This document shows positions 1 to 12,957 of a stretch of DNA of 64,000 nucleotides, piece by piece; the stretch's first letter is position 1; each line of letters begins with the position of its first letter. This DNA is from Psoroptes ovis (taxonomy: Eukaryota; Arthropoda; Arachnida; Sarcoptiformes; Psoroptidae). The position numbers and the translations under genes are program-made. The notes under the pieces were generated by a model. It did no database searches, was not told where the DNA came from, and saw only the letters and a program-made list of their open reading frames with translations. Location of the stretch: assembly GCA_002943765.1 (NCBI GenBank), contig PQWQ01000039.1, forward strand, positions 62,001-126,000, written 5' to 3'.

Positions 1-3000
1 TTCGATTCAAATTATTCATCGAAGAATTATATAATGATGGCGGATTTGGGGTATTGATCGGATATTGATACCCTGATAAATGATGAATTCCTGCAGATGT
101 TGGACTTGGTGTTGACGGTGTCGATCCATTATTACCAGGCGTAATCGGTGATGAAGATGCTGGTGAATGTTGAAATGTATTTCCAGGTTTTCCAGGAATC
201 GTACCACGAATAGGTGAATGCTGTGATGGCGGCATATGATGATGCACTGGAGGATGTGGATAACGTTGACTCATGTGAATGATTGGACGTTGTTGTTGAC
301 TAGACATCATCGATGGTGATGATTGTTGTTGTTGAGGCTGACCACTATGAAGCTGATTATGTAGCATTGATTGATCAGTCGACTGATGGATAGGCGATTG
401 ATTCATCTAGGAAAAATTGAAAAAAATAAATAAAATTAATTCGAATGGTTTATGCATTGGTTAACGAAGGGAAAAAAATTTAAAAATTCAAAAAACCAAT
501 TCAAACCAAATAAACCAAGTAATCAAGTATATAATCATGCAAATAATATGTCAATAACAATCACACAAAAAAAAATCATGCAGGTGATTCGATGATTTAC
601 ATGCAATGGCATTCATATTTAAACAGGCAAAGGCAAATACAAGGCAATTTTAAATCATCATTTTCATTCGTATATATTTGGATTCGGATGATGATGATGA
701 ACAATATACGATTGTCGAAGCAATCAATCTTACCACATTTGTCGATATTGAATTACTGTTATTATTTGAACACACAGTCACAGGTTGTAGTGTAATTTTT
801 GTATTTTGATTCTGTAAAGCAGGCGATGATGATGATAATGGTGATGATGATGATGATGATGATGATGATGGTGGTGGTGTAGAAACAACAACCGTATTAA
901 TATCACAATTATTTCGATTCTGATGTTGTTGTTGTTGCTGCTGTTGTAGCTGTGAATTTAATCTATTATTCAATAGATTAGCCAAAGCTGTCTTCGTTTT
1001 TTCATTCACCACCGACGAAGATGTTGATGATATTGTTGAAGGTCCTGGACTTGATAGCTGTTGTTGTGGTGGATGGTGATCAGGTGATGATGATAAATTT
1101 ACGTTTGTTACCATTATTGGTGTTTTTATTAATGATTGTTGTGATTGTTGCGTCGATAATGCTGATGGTCCTGGTGATTGAATCATTGTCATACCATTAG
1201 GACTATTCATTGCCTGTATTGGAACCATTTGTGATTGCTGTTGCGGCTGTTGTTGTTGTTGACCATGTACAACATTATTCGCTGGTTGTTGCTGCTGCTG
1301 TTGCTGTACAACAGCGATAGTTGATTCCTGTAATGGACTATTATTAATATTGGTTCTAACCTTATTGTTCATCATCATTGATTGATCATAGAACTGTTGC
1401 GGCTGTGGTTGATTATTAGATGGATTAGGAGGCACATTTTTAACGACCATTCGAATCATCTGGCCAGCGGTCATGTGTTGCTGCTGCTGTGATTGAATCG
1501 GAAATCGTTGTGATGACTGAATCGGAGACCGAATCCATGTTTGTTGTTGCGCTTGCTGCTGTTGTTGAGGTGTTACAGGAGGAAGAACTTGAGGTCTAGG
1601 ATATTGTTGTTGCTGCTGCTGCTGTTGATTATAATCAGGCTGAGGCCATCTTTGTTGCTGCTGCTGTCGCATTAGTTGAATTTGTTGAGGATTCATCGGT
1701 TGTTGCTGTTGATTCATAGGTGTCGGTGCTTGAGGTGGCCTCGCTGGCATTGGTTGCATTGTTTGTCCTGTTGGCCCCATGGACCCTTGCTGTGGATATT
1801 GTTGCATAGGTCTCATCATCATTTGATGTGGCCGAATTTGTTGTGACAGCTGCTGTTGTTGTGGCAAACCACCATTCGTATTATTCGACATCATCATGCC
1901 TGGCCTCATCAAAGGTTTATTCGGTTGAACATAATTCATCATGTTTGGACCACCAGAAGAACCACCAGAGGGCGACTGACATGCAGAATGTGATGGTGAT
2001 TGTTGACTATTATTATTCATTATTTGCTGTTGCGGTTGCGGAACTGAAATCCTTAACATTGGCATACGTTGTTGATTGGGGATTTGTGATGAATTCATCG
2101 AAATATTTGTCGATTGTTGTTGACGATTATCAACAAAATTTGGTTGATTAGAAAATTGTTGTTGTTGTTGCTGTGGATGTTGAGGTGTTTGAATCATTCG
2201 AACCATTGGTTGCTGCTGCTGTGGCTGCTGATTTGGTAGCTTTTGCAGCTGATTACTGTTCATCAAATATTGTTGTTGCTGCTGCTGTGGTGGTCCACCT
2301 GTAATCATTTGCTGAGGTCTACTAATATATTGTTGTTGTGGTTGTTGTTTAGGAATAGCTTGTCTTGGACGGAATTGTTGTTGTTGTTGTTGCTGGTTGT
2401 TGGTAGTGAATGGAGTTGATGGTTGCTGCTGAAGACGATATTGTTGCTGTTGTTGTTGTGGCATACCAGTCGGTGACATCATTCGCTGCGGCATGATTTG
2501 CTGCTGCGGTCCAAATTGTCCTCGATAGTTTTGTTGTGGAGTTTGTTGCTGATACATTGCTGATGATGGCTGCTGTTGCATGTAAGGTTGTTGTTGACCA
2601 GGTGATTGATTTTGCATTGGATATTGCTGTCGTGGATGTTGATAGTTTGCGCCAGGCTGATTCATGGAAATCATTTGCTGTTGCTGTTGCTGCTGCTGTT
2701 GAGATATTGGACCAATTTCTGACTGCTGTTGTTGACTAATATTTTGTTGTTGAGTCATATTATTATTGACTACTTGAATTGGTTGACGTATTTGCTGCTG
2801 CTGTTGTTGCTGGTTATGTTGCAAAGGCATTCTTTGTGTATGTTGCTGCGTTGTTTGCACATTCGAATTGAACATCGTTTGCGATCGAATCGGTTGTTGC
2901 GAATGATATTGTTGTTGTTGTGATGCTAATAATGATTGGGTATTTGTGGTTTGTAGAATTTGTGAATGATGATGAGGCACTGTGGATGATGTTGAGGCCG

Positions 3001-5693
3001 GAACAAAAGAAGGCTTAACTGGTTGCGATAGTGATGAAGGTGGAGATGATGATGATGATGATGATATAGACGTAGGTGATGTAAATGAATGCGAATCGAT
3101 GTTCGGATTGGTGACTGTTGGTGGAACATCTGCCGAAGATTTTTTTGCCGTTACTACTGCTTCAGTAGAAATGGACATTGTTACCGATTTTGTGGTAGGC
3201 ATTTTTATATGATCACTTTCTTGTTGTTGTTGTTGCTGCTGTTGTTGATCGGATTTCGTCGATGAATGATTAATGTTGGTCGTATTATTATTTGATTTTA
3301 AATTTTTTAATAAATTTTTTCCCTGAATATTTTGATGATAATCGATCAGCAACCTCGGATGATAACGTTTTTCCTGACATAATTTCTTTTGTTTAATCGA
3401 ATCAACGATCCAATCGGGTGTAACAATATGTATTCGACCCATTAGCTCTTTCGTGGCTATTTCATATTTTTTCCCACTGATTTTCGATGTTAATAAATGT
3501 GTACATTTATCGTCTAAATGTAACTGAAATTTTCCACCATAATAAGTCAACATTGACCATAAATGTTTAAGATCATTCAATGATATTTGGCTAGTACAAG
3601 CAATTACTTTGGAAAATAATCGATTCATATTATTTTCATTATCATTCAATATGAATGGCTCGATTGGAAGCTTACGGTTGGCACGTAATGATAGCCAAAC
3701 CCATTGACTCTGATTATTTTAATGGATAAAGAACAAAAATTAGTCCAAAAAATTTAAAAAATAATTTTAAAAATGGTCAACTAACAGTTATTACTGGTTT
3801 TTCATAGATATCTATAGCTTCGCTAACCATTGGATGATCAAAATCATTAGCAATTAAATATGTTACAGAATCGGAAAGATAATTTAGAAATTTTGCACCA
3901 TGTCCGACCATAATTTTTTTGATCTATTTCGAATAAAAAACAATTGTTAATTATAATTAATGATGATTATTAATAACAATAATTCAAGAATCCTTTACCT
4001 TATCAGAATTGGCAACACTTTCACATAATGAAAATTTAATATTTTCAAATAAATCAACAGATGCTTTACGATTCAATAATTCATCAATATCACTATCAAT
4101 CATTTGATCATGATTCACTTGAATACGATGATGATGATCATGATGATGATGATTATTATTATCAACGATATTATTATCGTCGATTATATCATCATCATCA
4201 TTTTTTATTATTGCTGTTGACAAGGCTATTTCAACATCATTATCAGATGGATTATCATCATCAGGATTTTCATTTTTACCATCATTTTCTTCGATTTTCG
4301 AATCAATGTCGACATTATTATCACCACCATCACCATTACCATCATCATCATTATCATTAATTACATTCATAATAATTTGTTCATCATTTTCAATAAAATA
4401 TTCATCCGAAATTATTTCAACAATTGATGTTTGTTGTTCATCATCTGCGCATGTTTGTAATATTTTTTCTTCACCAATATTATTATTATTATTTATAATA
4501 TTGATAGTATCAACAATGTTATTGGTATTATTGAGTAATTTTGTATCGATTTGTTGATTATAATCATTATTATTATTATTATTATTCAAGGCAGTTGCTG
4601 TTGTTGTTGTTGTTGTCGCTGTTGATGATGATGATGGTAAATTCGCAGAATATTCTTCATTCATTAATTTATCAGTATCAATTTTTTCATTTTCCAACGA
4701 TAATGATGATGATCGTTGAGATGATAATTGACATGGATTTTTCGATATTGATGATGATATTAATGATGTTGAAGGCATTGGATTGGAAGTCATGTGATCA
4801 TTATCATTATTATTATTATTACTGCTATAATTTACATTTAATAATGGTGGAGGTGGTGTTAATGATAATGTTGTTGTTTTTGATGCACATGATAATGATG
4901 ATGATGAGATCATCGATGATATTGATGTATGATGATAATTATGTGATTGATTCTGTCGAGAATCATGAAGCTCTTGATTATTGTCATTTTTTAACATGGT
5001 AAATTTTGATTCATTTAGCTCATCAAGATCTTGTCGTGATGATTGCTGTTGATCATTCACAGTTGTCAGCGAATTTTTTGGCGATTGATGATGCGTATCT
5101 AGAAACTTATGATCACTATCCAATTGAACATTATTATTATCTTCAAAAATGAAATCATTTTCACCCAATGTTATTGATGCAATTTCTAAATTATCATCTA
5201 AACATATTTGTTCAATTTCATTAGCAATTTTTATTAATCGATCACTATTTGGTTCTATTGTCACGGCATTAGTCCTTGTAATCAAACAATTTTCATTTGC
5301 TATTTGCCTAGGTGGATCGATATCCATTGCATTTGATTTCGTAGCAGAATTTGTTGTTAATAAATCAGGTGGAATATTACCGTCATTATCATTGTTATCA
5401 TTCATGCTTTTGATTGCTGTCGATATATTTGAATTTTTTCGCTGTTGTTGTTGATTATTATCACAGAATTTTTCAACATTATCATCATTACAATCATTAA
5501 TATCATCATTTAAATGATTTTCGCTTATTTGTATTATTTCACAATTATTTTGATCATTTACATCGATAACATTTTGATGTTGATCTGTTGTGATTATTAT
5601 TGAAGATGATACTGTTGTTGTTGTTGTTGTTGCTGCTGTTGATGAAGATAATGTTGATGTTGATGATGATGATGATTCTGGCATTTCAGCCAT
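1..5693 (-). CDS. PAXIP1: PTIP/PAXIP1 homologue, 5' part (runs off left edge)
   Basis: BRCT-domain adaptor of the KMT2C/D (MLL3/4) H3K4 methyltransferase complex and of DNA-damage signalling (family knowledge). Four exons on the minus strand: 5693-3999, 3923-3786, 3709-734 and 406 to beyond base 1; all three introns have GT-AG ends and are phase 0, giving 1738 codons before the edge. Residues about 540-720 form tandem BRCTs. Recognisable PTIP landmarks are VITSQWVWLSLRANRKLP, IACTSQISLNDLKHLWSML, YYGGKFQLHLDDKCTHLL and IVTPDWIVDSI followed by YHPRLLI. After them come more than 800 residues of Gln-rich sequence, as in insect PTIP. The C-terminal BRCTs of the family are not seen and should lie left of base 1. 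Odd: about 540 Asn/Ser/Asp-rich residues precede BRCT1, whereas in vertebrate PTIP BRCT1 is at the very N-terminus. Start is the ATG at 5693; an earlier non-coding exon cannot be excluded. Confidence 0.85.
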
Positions 5694-6993
5694 AATATCA
5701 ATTATTTCATAAATATAATTCGTAAATGAACGATAATCAATTGTTCAAACATTAAAAACAAATATAAATTCATATATATTGATTGCAACATATAATCTTT
5801 CATTGGTTGAAAATGAAAATATTTCATTATTATCATTTGATCATTATTTATGGAATCAAAAGTAGAATTATTATTGTTGATTTGGTCGAATAAATCATCG
5901 ATTATCATCATTTTCAACATTTAATAATGAATTCATTATGTTATGAAATAATAATATAAACAATAACATTATTATTATCTTGGTCAAAACATTAAATGAT
6001 TCACGTGCACAATAAAAAAAAAACAAGAAACAATGAGTGAAACGTAAATCAAAATCAAATTTAAAAAAATCAAAATCAAATTGTTGTTACATCATTGAAC
6101 CGATCCGAACCAAATTTTTGAAATATTCAATTAATCAATAATTATTTTCGAATGATGTTTGTTTTGCTTGTTCCAAATTGTTGATTTTATTCATCATTTG
6201 TTTCTCATATTCTTCAAATGAACCAAGAATTATTCTTTATTCTTCAAGAACCGTATTTTGAAGACTATCTTTGATCTTAAAGGAATCAATGAATGGTATA
6301 TAGTGTGTGTGTGTGTTTTTATGGTTTCTTAAATATTTTGGATCAACGAAGATTTATTAAAATAAGTTAAAAGCATCAATGATCAAAATAGATGGGAGAG
6401 AACATCAACAACATAAACATCATCATCATCATCATCACCAACAGCGACAACAACAACAACAACAACATCGACAAAACATTGCAAATATAATGAAAAAGGT
6501 AGTAGCATAGCTGTCAGTGATGAATTATTTATTTATAATTTTCATTTCTTCATAGTTTAATGCTACTACTATTTGATGCAAATGAATTTTGAAATGTAGC
6601 GGTACATCTTCATATACACATACATTGATTTTAATTCTTCATTGCTAATTTATATAGAAAAAAATTGAGCGCGATTTCGAAACACGAACCATGCTTTTCT
6701 CAGTGTTAGTAGTAGCGTTTCAAGTGTGAGGACCTAGCTTGCGTTTTTTTTTTGCTATCCTCTTTCTTCGTTTTTGCTTAAATTTTTTGAGGTAGTGGCA
6801 CATATACAAATAAAACCAGCAATTCTGAACGAAAATTGTTTGCAAAAAAATGCTGCTACCTTTTTTCCAATGAAAAAAGGCGCCTTCCTCTTTTTTTTCT
6901 TCATTCGTGCAATTTCAGTGTTTTAAATTTTCAAATATAGATGGCGGTGTTTTTTGGTAAATTTGAATTTGAAAAAAAAATTCAAAAAATTAA
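5694..6993. other. Intergenic, PTIP 5' side to TANGO6 3' end
   Basis: No gene seen. Contains a CAT/CAA trinucleotide tract at about 6418-6474, a short GT run near 6304-6317 and a perfect 10-bp inverted repeat (GTAGTAGCAT at 6499, its complement ending at 6569). PTIP upstream control and the TANGO6 3' UTR should lie here, but no defined element is recognised. The short ORF at 5702-5920 is Ile/Asn/Met filler without a domain. Confidence 0.5.
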
Positions 6994-9900
6994 TCATTTC
7001 AGCAATAATTTAGCAATTCTTGATATTTGTTCATATGCATTTGAACAATGTCGTTGTAGAACATCATCAATAGTTCGATTCGAAATGTTGAGGATTAAAT
7101 TTTTAATATTTTTCAAATGATTTTCAATCAAAAATGCTTGTTCTTCAGTTTCAATACCTTTCAATAATAAATGAAGAAATAATATTGCCGAACGTTTCAC
7201 ATCCAATTCTTTTTCGGTCATCAAAATTGATTCAATCATCGACATTAATTCGACAATATATTTGGATAAACCAAGAGGATAACGGCGACAAAATTCACCT
7301 AAACAACTTAAACAACTAATACGTATGGCTGGTTCATTTGATTTAATACCTAATAGCATTCCATTGATAAATTGTTTTGAATAATGATGAGCAAAATCAC
7401 CAATTGAATATGTTAATTGTACAATTATTTCACCAATTTTCAAACGATCTGATAAAGGTTTCTGGGTGTTGATTAATTCATTCAACAAAATTGGTAAACA
7501 ATGATCAGTATAATTGATTGCTAATGCAGACAATGTACGAATGGCAGCTAAATATACATATGATTCTTGTGAATTATTTAGAATTTCTTGGACAGTCTCA
7601 ATGATTCGGTTCAACATTGCATCAATGGATGGATGACGATTCGATTCGACCAATCTTCGCAATACAATCAATGAATGTACTTGTCCAGGCATAAAATCAT
7701 TATTTTGTAAATCATTTATGGCTGATTGTAATTGTTGCAATTTCAAATCATCTTTGGTTTCATCATTGTCTTTATCTTTGATTTGATTAGATGAATTTTT
7801 CTTAAGAATTTTATCAAATCTTCGGTAAAGATTTTCAATCAATTCGAATGATTCATTATTGCAATTATCTTGCAACAATATCATTGTATTTGAATTTTGT
7901 AACAATATTTTCAATTGATTATAACACGGGTTCATATCATTTAATAATTTTTGAATTGTTTCATTTGTCATTGATGATGATGTCGATGAGAATTGTTCAA
8001 TTTTTTCCAATAGGACGGCCAATATTCGTAAACATATTGAAAGCGTTTCGAACCATATTTGACCGCAGTGCTCGGTCGCATCATTATCATCATAATTATC
8101 AATAGGAATTTGTACAATTTTCCGAGTGATACGTTCAAATGTATTATTCAGAAAATGAATTGTACGTTCATTGGTCAGCAGAAATGTTTCACGATCATTT
8201 TCTTGTTGTTTGGTTATGGTTGAACCAAATAGACGTTTCGATAATGATTCGATTGAAAATAATATGACTGGTGATGGATCTTTGTCCATCAAATGTTCTA
8301 ATAAAAGGAAGAAGAAATTGAAACAAAAATCTAGCGACATTTTATCAAGTAAATTATCAATAAATACGATGAATTTATCCATTTGTTTAAGCGATAATCG
8401 ATTATCATCAAGCATATTATTATCTTCATTAATTCCTATGATACAATTCATAGAATCATTAAATTCTATTCGATAATGTTGTAACCATTTTGATTGTTGC
8501 TGTTTTTGTAAACAGCTATCAAGTAAATAATATGAGTTTTCCATTTCTTCGAGCATAAGTCGTAAGATTTTATCACATTTTTCTTTGATCGTAGAGATTA
8601 ATATTTGATTTTCAACAAATTCAAATTGAAGACGTAAATAAAAGAGGGGTGTGAAAAATTTGGACAATTTTTTCAAACATGAGCGATTAATGACCAAAAT
8701 TTCAATGATACTGATTGATTTTTCGATATTAATATCTTCGCTGTCATTTGTTTTGAATGATCGCATCAGTTTATCGAATATAATTTGATCAATCAGTGAT
8801 TTTGAATTAATTTCTTGCAACAATTTGGATGCAAATTGATGATATACTTCTAGCTGATGGTGTTTGGTTTTGGTTTGGGAATTATCAGTCAATAAAAATT
8901 CATTTAACAATTGTTCAAAGATTTTCGCATAATATGCTTGCTTATTTTTTACAGGTAAATTCACTATCATTGTAATCATTGCTTGTAAACGATGTATGAC
9001 TGTTGTTTCACGCTGTGAATAATAATCAGATTCTAATGTTGAATCAATCAACAGGTGTAAACCTTTCGGATTGATTAAATGATTACGAAACATGTTGACG
9101 ATGGTGTTGAATATTTTTTTCGAAGTCTCCGATTTCGGTGATGATGAAGATGATAGCGCTAATAATGCAACCAGATTTCGTATCACCGATGATCGATATG
9201 TTTGATTTTCGAAATGTTTTTGTTGAAATTTTTCATTCAAATCATTAATCAATGACAAAGATTCCGGATCATAATCAATCGATTCTTGCTGCTGCTGCTG
9301 CTGATTTAAGGATCGATAAATTATGAATATGGTCAATATCATTGATAGACCATTATCGAATAATGTTTGTCTGATTAAAGGGCTGAAAACATTGAATTGT
9401 TTTGATGGATCATCCATGAATAATAATTGTAAATAAATGGCATAAATCAATTTCATAATTGATAATTGTTTTTCAATTGAATAATTTTGGAATGTCATCA
9501 TATTATCAGGCAAAGTGATTGGAAATATTTTCTCGAAATTTTTCCATGACATTGAATTATTATTATCAATGGTGAAATAATATTTTAATATATTCATAAA
9601 TGATAAACATAATGTATGACATAATGATAATCTTATTGATGATTGTTCATGTGCATTCAACAATATCGATGGTGGTTTAGGTTGATGATTGTCATTTTCG
9701 GAGATAAGAAGATTATGGCCATTATTATTATAATCAATTATCATTAGACCAACTACTGTTTTCATATGTATCATTATCAATGATAATCTTATGACCATTG
9801 ATTGCATTTGTTTTTGTTTTTCAATTTCATAATCATTTTCATTATTATTATTATTACAATTGCTACTGGTATTCGTTGAATTTTGACAATTTGACAATAA

Positions 9901-10167
9901 TTTCATTTTAAACGATTCGATTGATTTGTCAAATGAATGTAATAATATTTTAATATTTTTAATGCATAATAATTGTTGTTGTTGTTGACCACCATGATCG
10001 TTGAAATTTTCACATGATTTCAATAAATTATCAATTTTTTCGTTCAAAATTTCAATTTCATGAGATTTTTCTTCAAACCATTTTTGATGATTGTCAGTTG
10101 GTTCATCAAATTTTTTGACAATCGTAATGAATTTGGTTAAAATATGAATAAAATCTTTATAATTCAT
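6994..10167 (-). CDS. TANGO6: TANGO6 / RTP1-domain protein
   Basis: HEAT-like alpha-helical protein. Drosophila Tango6 was found in a screen for constitutive secretion and Golgi organisation; its yeast relative Rtp1 assists nuclear import of RNA polymerase II (family knowledge). Single exon of 1057 codons, close to the 1094 residues of human TANGO6. The C-terminal third is diagnostic: an RTP1_C1-like block at about residues 810-935 (MPGQVHSLIVLRRLVES, then SYVYLAAIRTLSALA and LKIGEIIVQLTYSIGDFA) and an RTP1_C2-like block at about 985-1050 (KRSAILFLHLLLKGIETE). The N-terminal 800 residues are helical and poorly conserved, with small Gln and Asn runs. I chose the ATG at 10167; an in-frame ATG at 10266 would add 33 residues of Phe/Lys-rich sequence. 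Lack of introns over 3.2 kb is unusual beside its neighbours. Confidence 0.8.
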   Translation of the reverse strand: MNYKDFIHILTKFITIVKKFDEPTDNHQKWFEEKSHEIEILNEKIDNLLKSCENFNDHGGQQQQQLLCIKNIKILLHSFDKSIESFKMKLLSNCQNSTNTSSNCNNNNNENDYEIEKQKQMQSMVIRLSLIMIHMKTVVGLMIIDYNNNGHNLLISENDNHQPKPPSILLNAHEQSSIRLSLCHTLCLSFMNILKYYFTIDNNNSMSWKNFEKIFPITLPDNMMTFQNYSIEKQLSIMKLIYAIYLQLLFMDDPSKQFNVFSPLIRQTLFDNGLSMILTIFIIYRSLNQQQQQQESIDYDPESLSLINDLNEKFQQKHFENQTYRSSVIRNLVALLALSSSSSPKSETSKKIFNTIVNMFRNHLINPKGLHLLIDSTLESDYYSQRETTVIHRLQAMITMIVNLPVKNKQAYYAKIFEQLLNEFLLTDNSQTKTKHHQLEVYHQFASKLLQEINSKSLIDQIIFDKLMRSFKTNDSEDINIEKSISIIEILVINRSCLKKLSKFFTPLFYLRLQFEFVENQILISTIKEKCDKILRLMLEEMENSYYLLDSCLQKQQQSKWLQHYRIEFNDSMNCIIGINEDNNMLDDNRLSLKQMDKFIVFIDNLLDKMSLDFCFNFFFLLLEHLMDKDPSPVILFSIESLSKRLFGSTITKQQENDRETFLLTNERTIHFLNNTFERITRKIVQIPIDNYDDNDATEHCGQIWFETLSICLRILAVLLEKIEQFSSTSSSMTNETIQKLLNDMNPCYNQLKILLQNSNTMILLQDNCNNESFELIENLYRRFDKILKKNSSNQIKDKDNDETKDDLKLQQLQSAINDLQNNDFMPGQVHSLIVLRRLVESNRHPSIDAMLNRIIETVQEILNNSQESYVYLAAIRTLSALAINYTDHCLPILLNELINTQKPLSDRLKIGEIIVQLTYSIGDFAHHYSKQFINGMLLGIKSNEPAIRISCLSCLGEFCRRYPLGLSKYIVELMSMIESILMTEKELDVKRSAILFLHLLLKGIETEEQAFLIENHLKNIKNLILNISNRTIDDVLQRHCSNAYEQISRIAKLLLK

Positions 10168-11675
10168 ATTTTTAAAATTTGAAATTTTTGAAAATTTTGA
10201 AAAAAATGAAAACAATTCATGAATGTATGAATTTGGTTTATGCTCAAAGTAAAGAAATACTTGCATTGTATGAAAAAAGTTTTTTTTCAAAAAAAATTCA
10301 AATTTTTTTGCGCGAAATTCCTCAAAAATTAATTGCGTTCGATTTTATTTGTTTTTTCAAAATAATTTAATAATTTTGAAATTCATAACCTTCCAGTATT
10401 CAAGTCTTATTTTGACCAATCATAATTGCTCGAACCTGTAAAGTCCATTCATCTCGAAATTCAATCGATAAATGAGCCAATCAACCAATCAAACAAAGAA
10501 AAAACCATTGTTTCATATCCAATTCATGAAAATAACCATCGAATAACAATTAATTGATCATTGATCAATCAATTATCTCGTTTCACTCGTTTGATTTGAT
10601 CATTTGGCCATTTCACCATTTCAACGATTTATTACTGCGAAGACATTTCAATCAGTTTTCGATGAAGAAAAAAAAAATTTGCAAAACAAATAATAAACCA
10701 ATCCACCATGCCAATAAACACCAATCAATACAAACACAGAGTAAACCAAATCAAACAAAACAAACTGCCAAACAAACAATCAAAGGTCCCATCAAGGTAA
10801 AACTATTTTTATTATGATCATCATTTAAAAATCAGGGAAAATAAATCGAAATGTGTGTGTGGCGCATAAAACACTCATACACACACACACACACACACAC
10901 ACAAAGCGGTGTCTTGTCATTTTATTGAATTTTTGACTGGTGAAACCGTATTTGACCATGTATATGCTTGACCACCACCACCATTTGTATCCAATCACAA
11001 ATTCTTTGGTCATCATCATCATGCCATCAATTCAATTCGTCGATTTCGATATTTCAATTATTCAGGTAAAACATATATATATTAATACAGAACAAATAAC
11101 ACGGCGGCAGCTTTTGACCTAGAAAAAAAATTTCAGGTAAAAAATTTCAATGATTCAATGAAATAACAAAAAAAAAATATGAACCAGTGACCAGGTGTGG
11201 TATTATTGGTCGTCGTTGAATTATTATTATTGAAATTATTGTGAATAATTGTGAATTGGTTGATTGACCAACCGGCCAATGAAAAATTTTGAAAATTCAA
11301 AATAAATACATTCCAAGCTATACCCAGTCGACCACCAATCGATATACGAAATTTTATGTGTGCGTGTGTGTGTGTATGTGTGTGTTCAGTGAAGGATATA
11401 ACCACTGAAAAAACTTTGTGTGAAACTTGAAGCCTTATATTTGAAATTAAAGAATTTAAGGTTTTTTATTTTTTTGAATTTTTTTTGAACCCAGTAGGTT
11501 TTATCGGGTTTCTTTTCTCTTTTTTTCTCTTGAATTTTAAATGAATCGTTCATTGATGATGATGATGATGATCGAATGATCTTTACAATTTAATGGTGAT
11601 GATGGTCGAACATAATCAAGACATTTTGTATTTAAATTGGCTTCAAAAATTATCTTGTTGTTCTTTTGTGTTGAT
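10168..11675. other. Intergenic, upstream of TANGO6
   Basis: No convincing gene. An (AC)n microsatellite lies at 10879-10903 and a GT/TG-rich stretch at about 11357-11385. Short ORFs here translate these repeats or AT-rich filler. TANGO6 promoter sequence should be at the left end, but no motif is clear. Confidence 0.5.
10879..10903. repeat. (AC)n microsatellite
   Basis: Uninterrupted AC dinucleotide run of about 12 units in the gene-free region upstream of TANGO6. Confidence 0.9.
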
Positions 11676-11742
11676 CAGCGATTCTCAAACTGGACCATAT
11701 CAAATTGGAAAAAGTTTCAATTTAAATGTGGAAAAAAAATTA

Positions 11743-11878
11743 GAGAAACTTCCCGGGAATTCACCAAGACAGGTTTGTGAAAGTTTCCGGGAAGTTTCCC
11801 ATTTTGGCGCGAAAATATTTGAGAAACTTCCCGGAAACTTTCACAAACCTGTCTTGATGAATTCCCGGAAAGTTTCTC
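11743..11878. repeat. 58-bp inverted repeat (hairpin)
   Basis: Arms 11743-11800 and 11821-11878 match with about 3 mismatches in 58 around a 20-bp spacer. Each arm is itself built of short GAAACTTCCCGG / CCGGGAAGTTTC palindromic blocks. GC content is well above the surroundings. It sits just inside the left end of the hAT-like element. Confidence 0.9.
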
Positions 11879-11885
11879 AAAATTG

Positions 11886-12957
11886 AGCTAACCCTAACTA
11901 ACCAACAGCACAGCATAGCATAACCTAACCTAACTAACCAACAGCACAGCATAACCTAACCTAACCTAACTAACCAACAGCACAGCACAGGCATAGCATA
12001 ACCAAACCTAACTAACCAACAGCACAGCATAGCATAACCAAACCTAACTAACCAACAGCACAGCATAGCATAACCTAACCTAACCAATCTAACCAACAGC
12101 ACAGCATAGCATAACCTAACCTAACTAACCAACAGCACAGCATAGCATAACCTAACCTAACCAATCTAACCAACAGCACAGGCATAGCATAACCAAACCT
12201 AACTAACCAACAGCACAGCATAGCATAACCTAACCTAACTAACCAACAGCACAGCATAGCATAACCTAACCTAACTAACCAACAGCACAGCACAGGCATA
12301 GCATAACCTAACCTAACTAACCAACAACACAGGCATAGCATAACCTAACCTAACTAACCAACAGCACAGCATAGCATAACCTAACCTAACCAATCTAACC
12401 AACAGCACAGCATAGCATAACCAAACCTAACTAACCAACAGCACAGCATAGCATAACCTAACCTAACCAATCTAACCAACAGCACAGCATAGCATAACCT
12501 AACCTAACCAATCTAACCAACAGCACAGCATAGCATAACCAAACCTAACTAACCAACAGCACAGCACAGGCATAGCATAACCTAACCTAACTAACCAACA
12601 GCACAGCACAGGCATAGCATAACCTAACCTAACTAACCAACAGCACAGCACAGGCATAGCATAACCAAACCTAACTAACCAACAGCACAGCACAGGCATA
12701 GCATAACCTAACCTAACTAACCAACAGCACAGCACAGGCATAGCATAACCTAACCTAACTAACCAACAGCACAGCACAGGCATAGCATAACCAAACCTAA
12801 CTAACCAACAGCACAGGCATAGCATAACCTAACCTAACTAACCAACAGCACAGCACAGGCATAGCATAACCTAACCTAACTAACCAACAGCACAGCACAG
12901 GCATAGCATAACCTAACCTAACTAACCAACAACACAGGCATAGCATAACCAAACCTA
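11886..12957. repeat. Minisatellite with CCTAA-rich 36-42 bp unit, ~27 copies
   Basis: Units contain AACCAACAGCACAGC, then CATAGCATAA, then CCTAACCTAACT. There are three length variants: 36 bp, 42 bp (extra ACAGG block) and about 41 bp (extra CCAAT), interleaved along the array. Every unit carries one or two CCTAA pentamers, the complement of the arthropod telomere repeat TTAGG. The 36 and 42 bp variants keep reading frame, so the minus strand shows false repetitive ORFs (12075-12341, 12499-12825). Confidence 0.95.

Noticed and set aside
1828..3212. Several plus-strand ORFs within the PTIP exon
   Set aside because: They are antisense readings of CAG/CAA runs (Val/Ala/Leu/Cys-rich) and shadow the real Gln-rich frame.
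6786..6806. TGAGGTAGT, the let-7 seed
   Set aside because: Only the first nine bases match let-7 and no opposite arm that could pair is present within 100 bases.
12075..12825. Two minus-strand ORFs with a repeating LVRLGYAMLCCW / PVLCCW pattern
   Set aside because: They are the in-frame reading of 36 and 42 bp minisatellite units; no start context, no domain, and the frame breaks at the 41-bp variants.
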